NCBI RefSeq assembly: GCF_012927205.1
Contig: NZ_JABBGC010000001.1
Location: 744,001-808,000 of the forward strand
DNA from: Chitinophaga fulva
GTDB lineage: Bacteria > Bacteroidota > Bacteroidia > Chitinophagales > Chitinophagaceae
Direction of reading: 5' to 3'
DNA: 64,000 nucleotides
Both the position numbers and the translations under genes were made by a program. The notes beneath the pieces are model-generated. The model made no database searches and had not been told where the DNA came from. It saw only the letters and a list, made by a program, of their open reading frames with translations. This document shows positions 16,803 through 24,919 of the stretch, piece by piece (position 1 is the first letter of the stretch; every line of letters begins with the position of its first letter).

Positions 16803-16870
16803 ATTTTGTTATTTAGAAATTTTCTCATTTAGAGAACCCATTAAATGACCAAATTTCTAAATAATGAAAT
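16803..16870. repeat. ATTT-phased imperfect inverted repeat between convergent genes
   Basis: Arms of about 29 nt (16803-16831 and 16842-16870) with a perfect 14-bp core, TTATTTAGAAATTT and its complement. ATTT words begin at 16811, 16819 and 16827, an exact 8-bp period. The position, between two convergent gene ends, fits a bidirectional terminator. Confidence 0.7.
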
Positions 16871-16872
16871 GG

Positions 16873-17280
16873 TTAGATCTCCATATCAAGAAGGGCGGTG
16901 ACACGGTCTTTCACATAAGCAGCCTTGTTGTCTGTAGAGATCATGTCATCGTCCAGCCCGTTCATGGTGCTTTTATGCATCTTCTCCACCCGCTCGTCTA
17001 TCTTACGGAAATAGGCATCTTTCTTCTCTTCCCAGGCACCTTGTTCTGTCTGGAGGGAGTGTAGCTTGTTAGGCTCAATCTGGCTGTAAAGGCGCTGTAA
17101 TGTGCTGTACAGGAGGCTGTCGAGCTGCTTGTAATATACAAGGGCGCAGCTGTAGCTGTTGCTGCCGGTAGAAAGGCAGCGCTGATAACGATTTTCCAGT
17201 GTGTCCAGTGCCGTCTGGCGGGACTGGGAATAGGCATTGCCACACAGGAATACCGCCAGCATCAGGATAGGGAGTCTCAT
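16873..17280 (-). CDS. LprI/DUF1311-like periplasmic protein, divergent copy
   Basis: A 135-residue secreted protein. The ATG at 17280 is chosen because it gives a clear signal peptide (MRLPILMLAVFLCGNAYSQ); the longer frame upstream has none. Cysteines near 34 and 44 and the LQTEQGAWEEKKDAYFRK segment with Trp and Asp resemble the LprI (lysozyme inhibitor) family. It is the last gene of a five-gene leftward operon and follows a better-conserved paralogue. A role in lysozyme resistance is only a family-level suggestion. Confidence 0.65.
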   Translation of the reverse strand: MRLPILMLAVFLCGNAYSQSRQTALDTLENRYQRCLSTGSNSYSCALVYYKQLDSLLYSTLQRLYSQIEPNKLHSLQTEQGAWEEKKDAYFRKIDERVEKMHKSTMNGLDDDMISTDNKAAYVKDRVTALLDMEI

Positions 17281-17344
17281 AGGCGTTGTGGTGTACGCCA
17301 AATATACAGAAAATAATATGTAATTTATATTATATAAATGTTGA

Positions 17345-17740
17345 CTATTCCGTTGCTCCAACGGAACCGGTGCAGGTTTCCCCCGGAGGCAGGCCGTTGA
17401 GCCACACCCGGATAGCATCTGTGCGCTGATTGGTCAGCTCAGCGAGGTAATTGGATTTACATACCGGGAACATGCTGCCGTAACTTTTCGCGGATTCCGG
17501 GTACATAGCCTTCAGCTGGGCATCGCGCAGTTGTACCCACAGCCTTTGGGCCTCCTTGAAATTGGTGATAAACGTTTTATTGGCCGCATATTTTTTCAGG
17601 ATCTCCTGGTATATGGTATTCAGCTTCTTATCTGCCTCTTTGTACTCCAGGCCGGCCTGTTTGTTCATGTCTGACTGGGATTGCGCCATCCCGGTGAGGC
17701 TGCCTGCCACGATTAACAGTGTAATGACAACTGCTTTCAT
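17345..17740 (-). CDS. LprI/DUF1311-family periplasmic protein
   Basis: A 131-residue protein with a signal peptide (1-19, ending GMAQ). The core matches DUF1311/LprI: ADKKLNTIYQEILKKY, then EAQRLWVQLRDAQLKAMYP, a cysteine in FPVCKSNYLAELTNQRTDAI and a C-terminal cysteine. The usual family pattern is two Cys and a W-x-x-x-R-D motif, both visible. LprI proteins inhibit lysozyme in some species, although most members are uncharacterised. It starts 4 bases after the methyltransferase gene ends, so it is co-transcribed with it. Confidence 0.8.
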   Translation of the reverse strand: MKAVVITLLIVAGSLTGMAQSQSDMNKQAGLEYKEADKKLNTIYQEILKKYAANKTFITNFKEAQRLWVQLRDAQLKAMYPESAKSYGSMFPVCKSNYLAELTNQRTDAIRVWLNGLPPGETCTGSVGATE

Positions 17741-17743
17741 ATG

Positions 17744-18553
17744 TTAAGGTTTAAGGAACTTGAATGCATATACCATCGGCAGTTTTCCTTCCATCCCTTT
17801 GATCTGAAAATGCCCGTTTTCGCCGGTGGTGTTCTGGAAACAATTGTACGGGGAATAATCAAACTCCTGAAACGTCTGTAGCTGTAAACCCTTTGTCAGC
17901 AAGGATTCGAAGACTTCGCTCAGCGGATGGTTCCAGGAATAGGCAACACCTTTTACGTCTGCGTTATCTTCAGCATCCGTATAGGTATCGTTGTTGTTTT
18001 CCACAATCGTTTCCGTATTGAAATAATCGTACTGCACGCGGGTAAACTGATCATCGAACATCCACACTACCGGATGGAATTCAGCCATTACGAAAATGCC
18101 GCCCGGTTTCAGAAAGCGCTGCACCACCCCGGCCCATTTGTTCAGGTCGGGCAGCCAGCCGATAGTACCGTAAGACGTGAATACAATATCGAAGCTGTCC
18201 TGCAAGTGTTCAGGAAGACTATAAACATCACAGCAAATAAACTGTGCCTGGTCCTGAAGACCCAGTTGCGCCGTTAGTGCATTGGCCTGGGCAATGGCTG
18301 CATCAGAGAGGTCTACTCCGGTCACGTCTGCGCCCATGCGTGCCAGAGAAAGCGTGTCCTGCCCAAAATGGCATTGCAGGTGCAGGATACGCTTTCCCCG
18401 GACATCGCCCAGCAATGCCAGCTCAATGCTATTGAGTGAGCTACGCCCTTCCAGAAAAGCCGGCACATCATAAAAAGAAGAGGTAACGTGTACGGCTGTA
18501 CGTTTGTTCCAGAGTGCTTTATTGGCTGCCAGGTAATGTTGATCGTCTTGCAT
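17744..18553 (-). CDS. SAM-dependent class I methyltransferase
   Basis: A 269-residue Rossmann-fold methyltransferase. The SAM motifs are visible: motif I KRILHLQCHFGQDTLSLARMGADVTGVDLS (abridged here to HLQCHFGQDTLSLARMG) at about 55-72, motif II VTGVDLSDAAIAQA, and DIVFTSYGTIGWLPDLNKW for motif IV. C-terminal residues form a small cap (YNCFQNTTGENGHF). The substrate is unknown; similarity is closest to small-molecule methyltransferases. The ATG at 18553 is chosen over a GTG at 18562. The gene lies in the M16/LprI operon. Confidence 0.88.
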   Translation of the reverse strand: MQDDQHYLAANKALWNKRTAVHVTSSFYDVPAFLEGRSSLNSIELALLGDVRGKRILHLQCHFGQDTLSLARMGADVTGVDLSDAAIAQANALTAQLGLQDQAQFICCDVYSLPEHLQDSFDIVFTSYGTIGWLPDLNKWAGVVQRFLKPGGIFVMAEFHPVVWMFDDQFTRVQYDYFNTETIVENNNDTYTDAEDNADVKGVAYSWNHPLSEVFESLLTKGLQLQTFQEFDYSPYNCFQNTTGENGHFQIKGMEGKLPMVYAFKFLKP

Positions 18554-18563
18554 GATTATCACA

Positions 18564-19844
18564 TCAGATCACCACCAGTTCATAGAAATCGCCGGGCGTG
18601 AGATATTGTTTGGCGAGTTGCTGTAATTCCTCTGCGGTGATAGTCTTGATTGTCTGAATGTTGTTGTAGAAATAGTTTTCGTCCAGATCGTTGAGGATCA
18701 GGTTTTTCCAGCGTTGTATCAGCTGGAAGGCGCCGTCCAGGTCGCCGAGGATGGAACCGATCATGTAGTTACGCACGAGGTCCAGTTCTTCCTGCGGCAC
18801 CGGCTCATTTTGCAGTCTGCGCAGCTCATTGTACACTTCTTCGATAGTAGCTTCGCACACATCCCTGCCGGCTTCGGTCTGGATGTTGATAGCGCTCACC
18901 TGCCGGAAATTATACAGCTGTGAATAGATGCCATAGGTGTACCCCTTTTCTTCCCGGATGTTGCTCATCAGCCTGGAGCCGAAGTAGCCACCCAGGATAG
19001 TGTTGAGCACCAGCATCTTAGGAAAGTCCGGATGATAGCGGTTGGGGAAAGGGCGGGCGATACGGATAGCACCCTGCACACCATTTTCGTCATTGAAAAT
19101 GCGGAATTTCTTTTCCTCTGCCGGTTGTACGGGCAGCTCCGGCCTGAGCAGGCTGGTCTCACCGTTCCAGCGGGTACTGCCGAAGTGTTGGTTCAGCAGC
19201 GCCAGCATATTGGCTGGCATATTACCGGCCACAAAAATGCGGCAGTTGTTGTACGTATAATGCTTTTGATAGAAAGCACGCAGCGTTTCTGTCTGTAATG
19301 CGTCATAAGCCATCATGCTGCTCACACGGCCGTATGGATGGAATTCGCCAAACAGGTATTTATCGATAAAGCGGTTGGCCACAAAATCACATTTCTGGAG
19401 ATTGACGGCCAGCTTCTGTTTCTGGTTTTGTTTGTAGAGCTGTAATTCTTCTTCCGGAAAAATAGGATCGAGTATAACGTCCTGTAATACCGGCAGCAGC
19501 ACTTCTGTATGTTTGGTGAGGCAGTGCAGCGTGAAGGTGGCGTTTTCATGGTACGCGTTCCGGTTAAGGTAGGCGCCATGATAATCGATAGCCTCGTTGA
19601 TCTCGAGGGCTGTACGCTTGCTGGTGCCGTTTTTCATGAGAAAGTTGGTGGCCAGGGCTTCCAGGCTTTCGCTTTCATACCATGAACCGGCAGGGAATAC
19701 CAGTTCCAGCTGCAGGGTATCCTGTTCTTCTGATTTGATCACATAAACGGGGATACCGTTGTCCAACGTGAATTTCTCGTAGGGCTTCAGCTTTATATCA
19801 AACTCCACAGCGTCTTTAATGGGAGGAGGAATCGTTCTATTCAT
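18564..19844 (-). CDS. M16-family peptidase subunit lacking the zinc motif
   Basis: A 426-residue pitrilysin-family (M16B) subunit. The HxxEH zinc motif expected near residue 60 is absent (the region reads ESLEALATNFLMKNG). The substrate-side C-terminal motif is present: SNIREEKGYTYGIYSQL with the Arg/Tyr pair. This is the usual composition of the non-catalytic partner in a heterodimeric M16B peptidase. The catalytic subunit gene lies 36 bases upstream. The complex probably degrades peptides; no signal peptide is seen in either subunit. Confidence 0.93.
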   Translation of the reverse strand: MNRTIPPPIKDAVEFDIKLKPYEKFTLDNGIPVYVIKSEEQDTLQLELVFPAGSWYESESLEALATNFLMKNGTSKRTALEINEAIDYHGAYLNRNAYHENATFTLHCLTKHTEVLLPVLQDVILDPIFPEEELQLYKQNQKQKLAVNLQKCDFVANRFIDKYLFGEFHPYGRVSSMMAYDALQTETLRAFYQKHYTYNNCRIFVAGNMPANMLALLNQHFGSTRWNGETSLLRPELPVQPAEEKKFRIFNDENGVQGAIRIARPFPNRYHPDFPKMLVLNTILGGYFGSRLMSNIREEKGYTYGIYSQLYNFRQVSAINIQTEAGRDVCEATIEEVYNELRRLQNEPVPQEELDLVRNYMIGSILGDLDGAFQLIQRWKNLILNDLDENYFYNNIQTIKTITAEELQQLAKQYLTPGDFYELVVI

Positions 19845-19880
19845 ATAGATCTCATTTATACCGTGTGACTGAGATGTGGT

Positions 19881-21125
19881 TTATCCCTGATTTTCGGCGT
19901 AATAGTAAATGGTATTGGCATTTTTTTCATCGAAGAGCAGCTTCGCTTCCCGGTGAATATCTTCGGCTGTCACCACGTCATAGTTTTCAAACTCTTTGTT
20001 CATCAGACCGGCATCACCAAGCAGCTCATAGAAGGCCAGGTTGTTGGCGCGGTTGAGCAGGCTCATATCTTCAAATGCGAGCAGGCTTTCCACGCGGTTT
20101 TTCACCTTTTGCAGTTCGCGGTCGACAATCACTTCGGCCTGTAATTTTTCCAGTTCAGTTTGTATGGCTTTTTCGGCATCTTTCATCTTCACGCCTTTCA
20201 CCAGTTTACCTTCGATGGTCAGCAAACCGGCGTCGAGGCTGCCGAAATGGTAACAGTCAATATTACTGAAGAGTTTTTTCTCTTTTACCAGCACCTGGTG
20301 CAAACGGGAAGAGCTGCCACCGCCGAGGATATCGGAGACCAGGTCGGCAGCATAATAACGTTTGTCTGAACGGGCGTACATATGGTAACATTTGTACAGG
20401 GCGTCCAGTGGCACGTTGGCTTTTACATCCAGTTTATGCGCAGCTGTTTGTGGTGGTTCCACCGGCAGGTTGCGATGATATTTTTCTCCGGGAGGAATAT
20501 CACCAAACCATTTCTCCGCCAATGTTTTCACCTGTTCCGTAGTGACGTTGCCAGCCACGGAAAGGATGGCATTGACCGGACGGTAAAACTTAAAGAAGAA
20601 AGCTTTTACATCTTCCAGCTTAGCGTTTTCAATATGCGACAGCTCTTTACCGATGGTCATCCAGCGGTAAGGGTGCGAGGAGTATGCCAGTTCCCTCATT
20701 TTGTGCCATACATCGCCATAGGGCTTGTTGATGTAATGTTCCTTAAACTCTTCTGATACTACTTTGCGTTGTACATCGAGGCTTTTTTCACTGAAGGCCA
20801 GTGAAAGCATCCGGTCACTTTCCAGCCAGAAAGCAGTTTCAATGTTTTCTGCCGGCAGCTGTATGTAGTAGTTGGTGAGGTCGCTGGTAGTGTAGGCGTT
20901 GTTCTCCCCTCCTGCCATTTGCAGGGGCTCATCATATTCGGGAATATTGACTGAGCCGCCAAACATCAGGTGTTCAAACAAGTGGGCAAAACCGGTCTGT
21001 TCGGGGTTCTCATCCCTTGCGCCTACATCGTACAGTACGTTTAATACAGCCATGGGCGTAGTATGGTCTTCATGTACCACAACCCGCAACCCATTAGCTA
21101 ATGTAAATTTATTATAATGAATCAT
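19881..21125 (-). CDS. M16-family zinc peptidase, catalytic subunit
   Basis: A 414-residue M16B peptidase with the inverted zinc motif HxxEH (H48, E51 and H52 in FAHLFEHLMFGG), and a distal Glu in VVSEEFKEHY as third ligand about 75 residues later. Other family features are NAYTTSDLTNYYIQLP and KFYRPVNAILSVAGN. The length fits a half-size subunit that pairs with the downstream non-catalytic protein to form the closed chamber. First gene of a leftward operon. No signal peptide, so likely cytoplasmic. Confidence 0.95.
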   Translation of the reverse strand: MIHYNKFTLANGLRVVVHEDHTTPMAVLNVLYDVGARDENPEQTGFAHLFEHLMFGGSVNIPEYDEPLQMAGGENNAYTTSDLTNYYIQLPAENIETAFWLESDRMLSLAFSEKSLDVQRKVVSEEFKEHYINKPYGDVWHKMRELAYSSHPYRWMTIGKELSHIENAKLEDVKAFFFKFYRPVNAILSVAGNVTTEQVKTLAEKWFGDIPPGEKYHRNLPVEPPQTAAHKLDVKANVPLDALYKCYHMYARSDKRYYAADLVSDILGGGSSSRLHQVLVKEKKLFSNIDCYHFGSLDAGLLTIEGKLVKGVKMKDAEKAIQTELEKLQAEVIVDRELQKVKNRVESLLAFEDMSLLNRANNLAFYELLGDAGLMNKEFENYDVVTAEDIHREAKLLFDEKNANTIYYYAENQG

Positions 21126-21168
21126 AATGTAATATTCGTATAGAAGTAAAAATAGGGTAAAAGGACTA

Positions 21169-21200
21169 ATTACGTATTAGGAATTAGGAATTAGGGTTTG
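21169..21200. repeat. single-arm ATT-phased repeat
   Basis: Words starting ATTA at 21169, 21176, 21183 and 21190, an exact 7-bp period (ATTACGT, ATTAGGA, ATTAGGA). It lies in the spacer between the M16 operon start and the retropepsin pair. Confidence 0.5.
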
Positions 21201-21261
21201 GGTTTTCCATTATCAGGATGGATTTGGGGGACGCGTACGGGCTACAACACAATGTCAGTGG

Positions 21262-22176
21262 TCATTCCAGGTAGAGTTCCTTCTTTCCGTAGTTTATTGT
21301 GATGGTGAATTGTTTCCAGACATCATAACCAATAGAGCCGGCAATTTCAGTGTATACGCCTACATCATTGATGTCTTTACAATAGCTCACGGGCACATTG
21401 GCCAATGTTTTTCCGCCCAATTGCAATGATGGGATGTTGCTGTTGATATAATACAACACCCTGACCATATCCTGTACCCTGTCTGTATTGAGTGTAGGGA
21501 GACTGTTGATGCGGTTGGAATCCACGTAAGGCCAGTTGAACAGGATGCCGTAGTCGCCGCCGGTGGTGATGTGATAATGGCCGGGAAGATGACGGCCATC
21601 AGGCATCGTGATGGCGGCATCTATTACCGGCGTGGAATAGTTGAGCTGGAAATGCAGCTGTCGCCCGGTATTGCCGACGGGTGTTTTACCATTACGGTAC
21701 AACACCAGTTGTTGTTGCCGGTAATCGATTTTCACGATATACAGCTTCAGCAGGGCCACGCCGATTACACCGTCAATATCACCGAGGTTATCGAGATTTT
21801 CAAGATAGGCGTCCACGTAAGGAAGGCGTAATTCTTTCAGATACAGGGCATTGAGCGTTACCACATTGGTCCTTACCATGGCATTATTGGTGCCGCTCAT
21901 GAAAGCCTGATGTCCGCTGTTGATACGCATCTTTTCAGAAACCCGTTTATGCAGCACCGTGACTTCCGCACCGCTGTCAAAAACAAACCGTAGCGTATCG
22001 GTACTGCCGGAGAGCACCACCGGTATCACCACATGTTTGTCGATCATGCGGAAAGGAATTACAGCCACAGGTTTGCTGTTGTCTGCCGCTGCGGGGGCAG
22101 CATTTTTTCGTTGTGCGAAGGCAGGCAGGAATAAATTACAGCACAAGCATATTACTATCACCAGAGTACGCCACAT
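21262..22176 (-). CDS. secreted retropepsin-like aspartic protease
   Basis: A 304-residue protein with a signal peptide (1-21, ending AFAQ). The aspartyl protease motif is RFVFDSGAEVTVLHKRV (Asp near residue 67), followed by VVTLNALYLKELRLPYVDAY and GDIDGVIGVALLKLYIVKIDY, typical of Bacteroidota aspartyl_protease_2 proteins with a flap and psi loop. Only one clear D-(S/T)-G is present, so it may work as a homodimer or a pseudo-symmetric single chain. It follows the next gene by 13 bases, forming an operon of two related proteases. Confidence 0.8.
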   Translation of the reverse strand: MWRTLVIVICLCCNLFLPAFAQRKNAAPAAADNSKPVAVIPFRMIDKHVVIPVVLSGSTDTLRFVFDSGAEVTVLHKRVSEKMRINSGHQAFMSGTNNAMVRTNVVTLNALYLKELRLPYVDAYLENLDNLGDIDGVIGVALLKLYIVKIDYRQQQLVLYRNGKTPVGNTGRQLHFQLNYSTPVIDAAITMPDGRHLPGHYHITTGGDYGILFNWPYVDSNRINSLPTLNTDRVQDMVRVLYYINSNIPSLQLGGKTLANVPVSYCKDINDVGVYTEIAGSIGYDVWKQFTITINYGKKELYLE

Positions 22177-22189
22177 GCTGCAAATAACG

Positions 22190-23422
22190 TTAAAGAATAC
22201 TTTTTATTGGCAACTTTTTAATTAACAAGTCGTTATCTCTGGCAATCAACAGCGTGGCCTTGGTGCCTACATTTTTGAGCAGTTCACGGAACAGCTGCAG
22301 GTTAGAGCCAAGGTTGTTATTGACTGCCATAATGATGTCTCCTTTCCGGATGCCGGCTTTTTCGGCCGGTGATCCTTTGATGATGTCGGTCACTTCCACC
22401 CTGCCGTCGATCAGATAGATAATAAGGCCGGTATAGGAGTAGTCGAACATATCTTTGAAATGGGTATTGGGCATCAGGTATATCTCTTTCCTGCCGTAAT
22501 TGAGCGTGATATTAAACCGGCGCAGCAGGTCGTTGCCGATCATGCCGCCGAGGAAAGGATAGGCCGTGATATTGGTCCTGTCATCGAAGATATAGGTGGG
22601 CACGTTCCGGAAGGAATAGCTGCCAACACGGAACTCCTGAATGGTGGTGAGTGACATCTGCATTTTGCCACCCAGGCCCTGGGCCTCCGTTTGTATGATT
22701 TTCCTGCTTTTGCGACGATTCGTGATCAGGGCGCTGTCGTTGACAAATTGGGAAGATAACAACAGGCACATACCGGCGCCGGTATCGAAATAATAACGGT
22801 TGGTGACCGTTTTACGTTCATGACGCAGCGGTGCCGTTATCAGCGGTATCTGTGTGAGCGATGGGCGTAGCAGTTGACCACCTTTGGGATAGTTATAGCG
22901 GCCTTTGCTGTTGACGATAATTTCTTCCGTATCGTAATCCACTGTCACAATAAAGCGGTTCAGGAAGCTGTAACCGATGATACCATCTACCTGGATACCA
23001 TACACCTGGCTGATCAGCTCATAATCATTGACGTGGAAATCCAGGCTGTCGATGGTGAGCCCCGGTAGCTTCAGGGTATGGTCCATCGCGAAAGACACGG
23101 TCTTGGCCGCTCCCAGCCCTTTCACCACTTTGTCTGTAGGGGTGAGCTTAATGCCCAGCCGGACACAGGTGGCAGTATCAAGAGAGATGCCGGCGCTGCC
23201 GGTGTCGAGGATAAACTGCAGGGTGTCCGGAAGGTTGTCCAGTGTGGCCGAAATGACGACTACACCACCATAATATTGTTTGAACTTAAAACGGGTGATC
23301 AACACAGATGGCTGTGTAGTATCTTTCTCCAGGATGGCATTTCCGGCAGATACTGGTTGATAAAGACCGGTTAGTGCTGCCAAAGCGAGCAGCAAGGCGA
23401 GTAACAGATTTGGTTTAGGCAT
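22190..23422 (-). CDS. secreted retropepsin-like aspartic protease with PDZ domain
   Basis: A 410-residue exported protein (signal peptide 1-26). It contains two D-(S/T)-G motifs: FILDTGSAGISLD (about 70-82) and YYFDTGAGMCLLLS (about 207-220). A C-terminal PDZ domain spans about 325-405 (VTDIIKGSPAEKAGIRKGD, IIMAVNN). PDZ domains usually recognise C-terminal peptides and may select substrates. The duplicated catalytic halves suggest a monomeric active site. It is the first gene of a two-protease operon; the neighbour has one motif and no PDZ. Confidence 0.85.
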   Translation of the reverse strand: MPKPNLLLALLLALAALTGLYQPVSAGNAILEKDTTQPSVLITRFKFKQYYGGVVVISATLDNLPDTLQFILDTGSAGISLDTATCVRLGIKLTPTDKVVKGLGAAKTVSFAMDHTLKLPGLTIDSLDFHVNDYELISQVYGIQVDGIIGYSFLNRFIVTVDYDTEEIIVNSKGRYNYPKGGQLLRPSLTQIPLITAPLRHERKTVTNRYYFDTGAGMCLLLSSQFVNDSALITNRRKSRKIIQTEAQGLGGKMQMSLTTIQEFRVGSYSFRNVPTYIFDDRTNITAYPFLGGMIGNDLLRRFNITLNYGRKEIYLMPNTHFKDMFDYSYTGLIIYLIDGRVEVTDIIKGSPAEKAGIRKGDIIMAVNNNLGSNLQLFRELLKNVGTKATLLIARDNDLLIKKLPIKSIL

Positions 23423-23515
23423 ACAGATGATGCAAGGGGATCATTTTCCTAAATTTAATGTATAAAACGCTACATATAAAATATTTTTATTACCCGCTGT
23501 TATTGTGCGATATAC

Positions 23516-23523
23516 TACCTTTG
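23516..23523 (+). promoter_or_regulatory. -7 promoter element (TACCTTTG) of mqnC
   Basis: Exact consensus match, 30 bases before the mqnC ATG at 23554. Confidence 0.6.
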
Positions 23524-23553
23524 TCGGGTTATTCAGCGATTAGAAAATAGCAT

Positions 23554-24678
23554 ATGGTACTTCAGGATTTATATCAAAAGGCACAGCAGTTTGAATTTCT
23601 GACAGCAGAAGAAGGGGTGTACTTGTTTGAAAATGCACCGCTGGCAGAACTGATGCACATTGCCAACGAGTTACGTAAGCAGCAGGTGCCGCATGGAAAG
23701 GTGACCTGGCAGATAGACAGAAATGTGAACACCACTAACGTGTGCACGGCCAACTGTAAGTTTTGCAACTTTTACCGCATTCCCGGCCACGCCGAAGCCT
23801 ATATTACCGATATTGAGGAATATAAACGCAAGATAGAGGAGACCCTGAAATACGGCGGCGACCAGCTGTTGTTACAGGGCGGGCATCACCCGGAACTGGG
23901 ACTGAGCTTCTATGTCAACCTGTTCAGGGAGCTGAAGAAGCTGTATCCTACCCTCCGTCTGCACACGCTGGGCCCCCCGGAAGTGGCGCATATCACCAAA
24001 CTGGAAAAAAGCACACATATCGAAGTGCTGCGCGCATTAAAAGAAGCAGGCATGGACAGCCTTCCCGGCGCCGGTGCTGAAATTCTGAATGACCGTGTAC
24101 GCAGGCTCATCTCCAAAGGCAAGTGTGGCGCACAGGAATGGCTGGACGTTATGCGGGCTGCGCATAAACTGAATATCGCTTCTTCCGCCACGATGATGTT
24201 TGGACACGTGGAAACCGTTATGGAACGCTTCGAGCATCTGGTGGACATCCGCCAGGTACAAAGCGAAAAACCGGAAGGGCATTATGGCTTCACCGCTTTC
24301 ATCCCCTGGACGTTCCAGGATGTGGACACGCTGCTGGCAAAAATCCGTGGTGTGCACAACATGACCACCGCCGAAGAATATATCCGCATGATCGCTATGA
24401 GTCGTATTATGTTGCCGAATGTCAAGAATATCCAGGCCTCCTGGCTGACTGTCGGCAAACAGGTAGCGCAACTGTGCCTGCACGCCGGCGCCAACGATTT
24501 CGGTTCTATTATGATCGAAGAAAACGTGGTGAGCGCCGCCGGCGCACCGCACCGCTTCACTTACCGCACCATGCAGGATGCTATCCGTGAAGCCGGTTTT
24601 GAACCACAGCTGCGCACCCAGCTGTATCAGTTCCGTGAACTGCCCGCCGCTATTGAAGAGCAGGTGATTAACTATTAA
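23554..24678 (+). CDS. mqnC: cyclic dehypoxanthinyl futalosine synthase (MqnC)
   Basis: A 374-residue radical SAM enzyme of the futalosine route to menaquinone, converting dehypoxanthinyl futalosine to its cyclic form. The [4Fe-4S] motif CxxxCxxC is C64, C68 and C71 in NVCTANCKFCNFYR. Other family segments are DQLLLQGGHHPELGLSFY, LHTLGPPEVAHI, PGAGAEILNDRVRR, ATMMFGHVET and FTAFIPWTFQ. These separate it from MqnE and from CofH. No other mqn gene lies in the window, so the pathway is probably scattered. It is followed by a REP palindrome and a strong terminator. Confidence 0.93.
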   Translation: MVLQDLYQKAQQFEFLTAEEGVYLFENAPLAELMHIANELRKQQVPHGKVTWQIDRNVNTTNVCTANCKFCNFYRIPGHAEAYITDIEEYKRKIEETLKYGGDQLLLQGGHHPELGLSFYVNLFRELKKLYPTLRLHTLGPPEVAHITKLEKSTHIEVLRALKEAGMDSLPGAGAEILNDRVRRLISKGKCGAQEWLDVMRAAHKLNIASSATMMFGHVETVMERFEHLVDIRQVQSEKPEGHYGFTAFIPWTFQDVDTLLAKIRGVHNMTTAEEYIRMIAMSRIMLPNVKNIQASWLTVGKQVAQLCLHAGANDFGSIMIEENVVSAAGAPHRFTYRTMQDAIREAGFEPQLRTQLYQFRELPAAIEEQVINY

Positions 24679-24685
24679 TCAAGGT

Positions 24686-24705
24686 CCCAGGGCTGAAGCC
24701 CTGGG
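24686..24705. repeat. REP-like palindrome CCCAGGGCT type, copy 1
   Basis: Twenty-base palindrome CCCAGGGCTGAAGCCCTGGG just after mqnC. A remnant (GCCTTTCGGGCTACGAG) follows. Related copies lie at 34777, 34897, 53448 and 53502. Confidence 0.75.
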
Positions 24706-24736
24706 CTAAGATATAAGCCTTTCGGGCTACGAGATT

Positions 24737-24770
24737 AAATGACCAAAAAGGGCAGCCTTTTTGGTCATTT
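24737..24770 (+). terminator. intrinsic terminator downstream of mqnC
   Basis: Fifteen-bp perfect stem (AAATGACCAAAAAGG and complement), 4-nt loop and T-run tail. Confidence 0.85.
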
Positions 24771-24797
24771 TTTTTAATCCGTTTTAATCTCCCCGAA

Positions 24798-24821
24798 TCA
24801 GGCGAATCAGCAGTAATCATG
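24798..24821 (-). repeat. dispersed 24-bp repeat, copy 2
   Basis: Reverse complement is 22/24 identical to 13749-13772. Contains CTGATTCGCCTGA. Confidence 0.6.
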
Positions 24822-24869
24822 GCCATCACAGTTATAGGAATGTTAAAACTATCTAGTGCCTGTTACATT

Positions 24870-24916
24870 TTCCTCCTTGCCACGTCTAACAGATATAACA
24901 CAAAAACAAGGAGGGA
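24870..24916 (+). promoter_or_regulatory. possible Shine-Dalgarno-sequestering hairpin
   Basis: TTCCTCCTTG at 24870-24879 can pair over 10 bases (one G-U) with CAAGGAGGGA at 24907-24916, which is a strong SD four bases before the ATG at 24920. Strong SDs are rare in this window. The transcription start is not known, so the left arm may or may not be transcribed. Confidence 0.4.
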
Positions 24917-24919
24917 ACC

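Noticed and set aside
18564..21125. M16 pair as mitochondrial-type processing peptidase or pqqF homologue
   Set aside because: No pqq genes are nearby and the two-subunit half-size layout is the usual M16B type.
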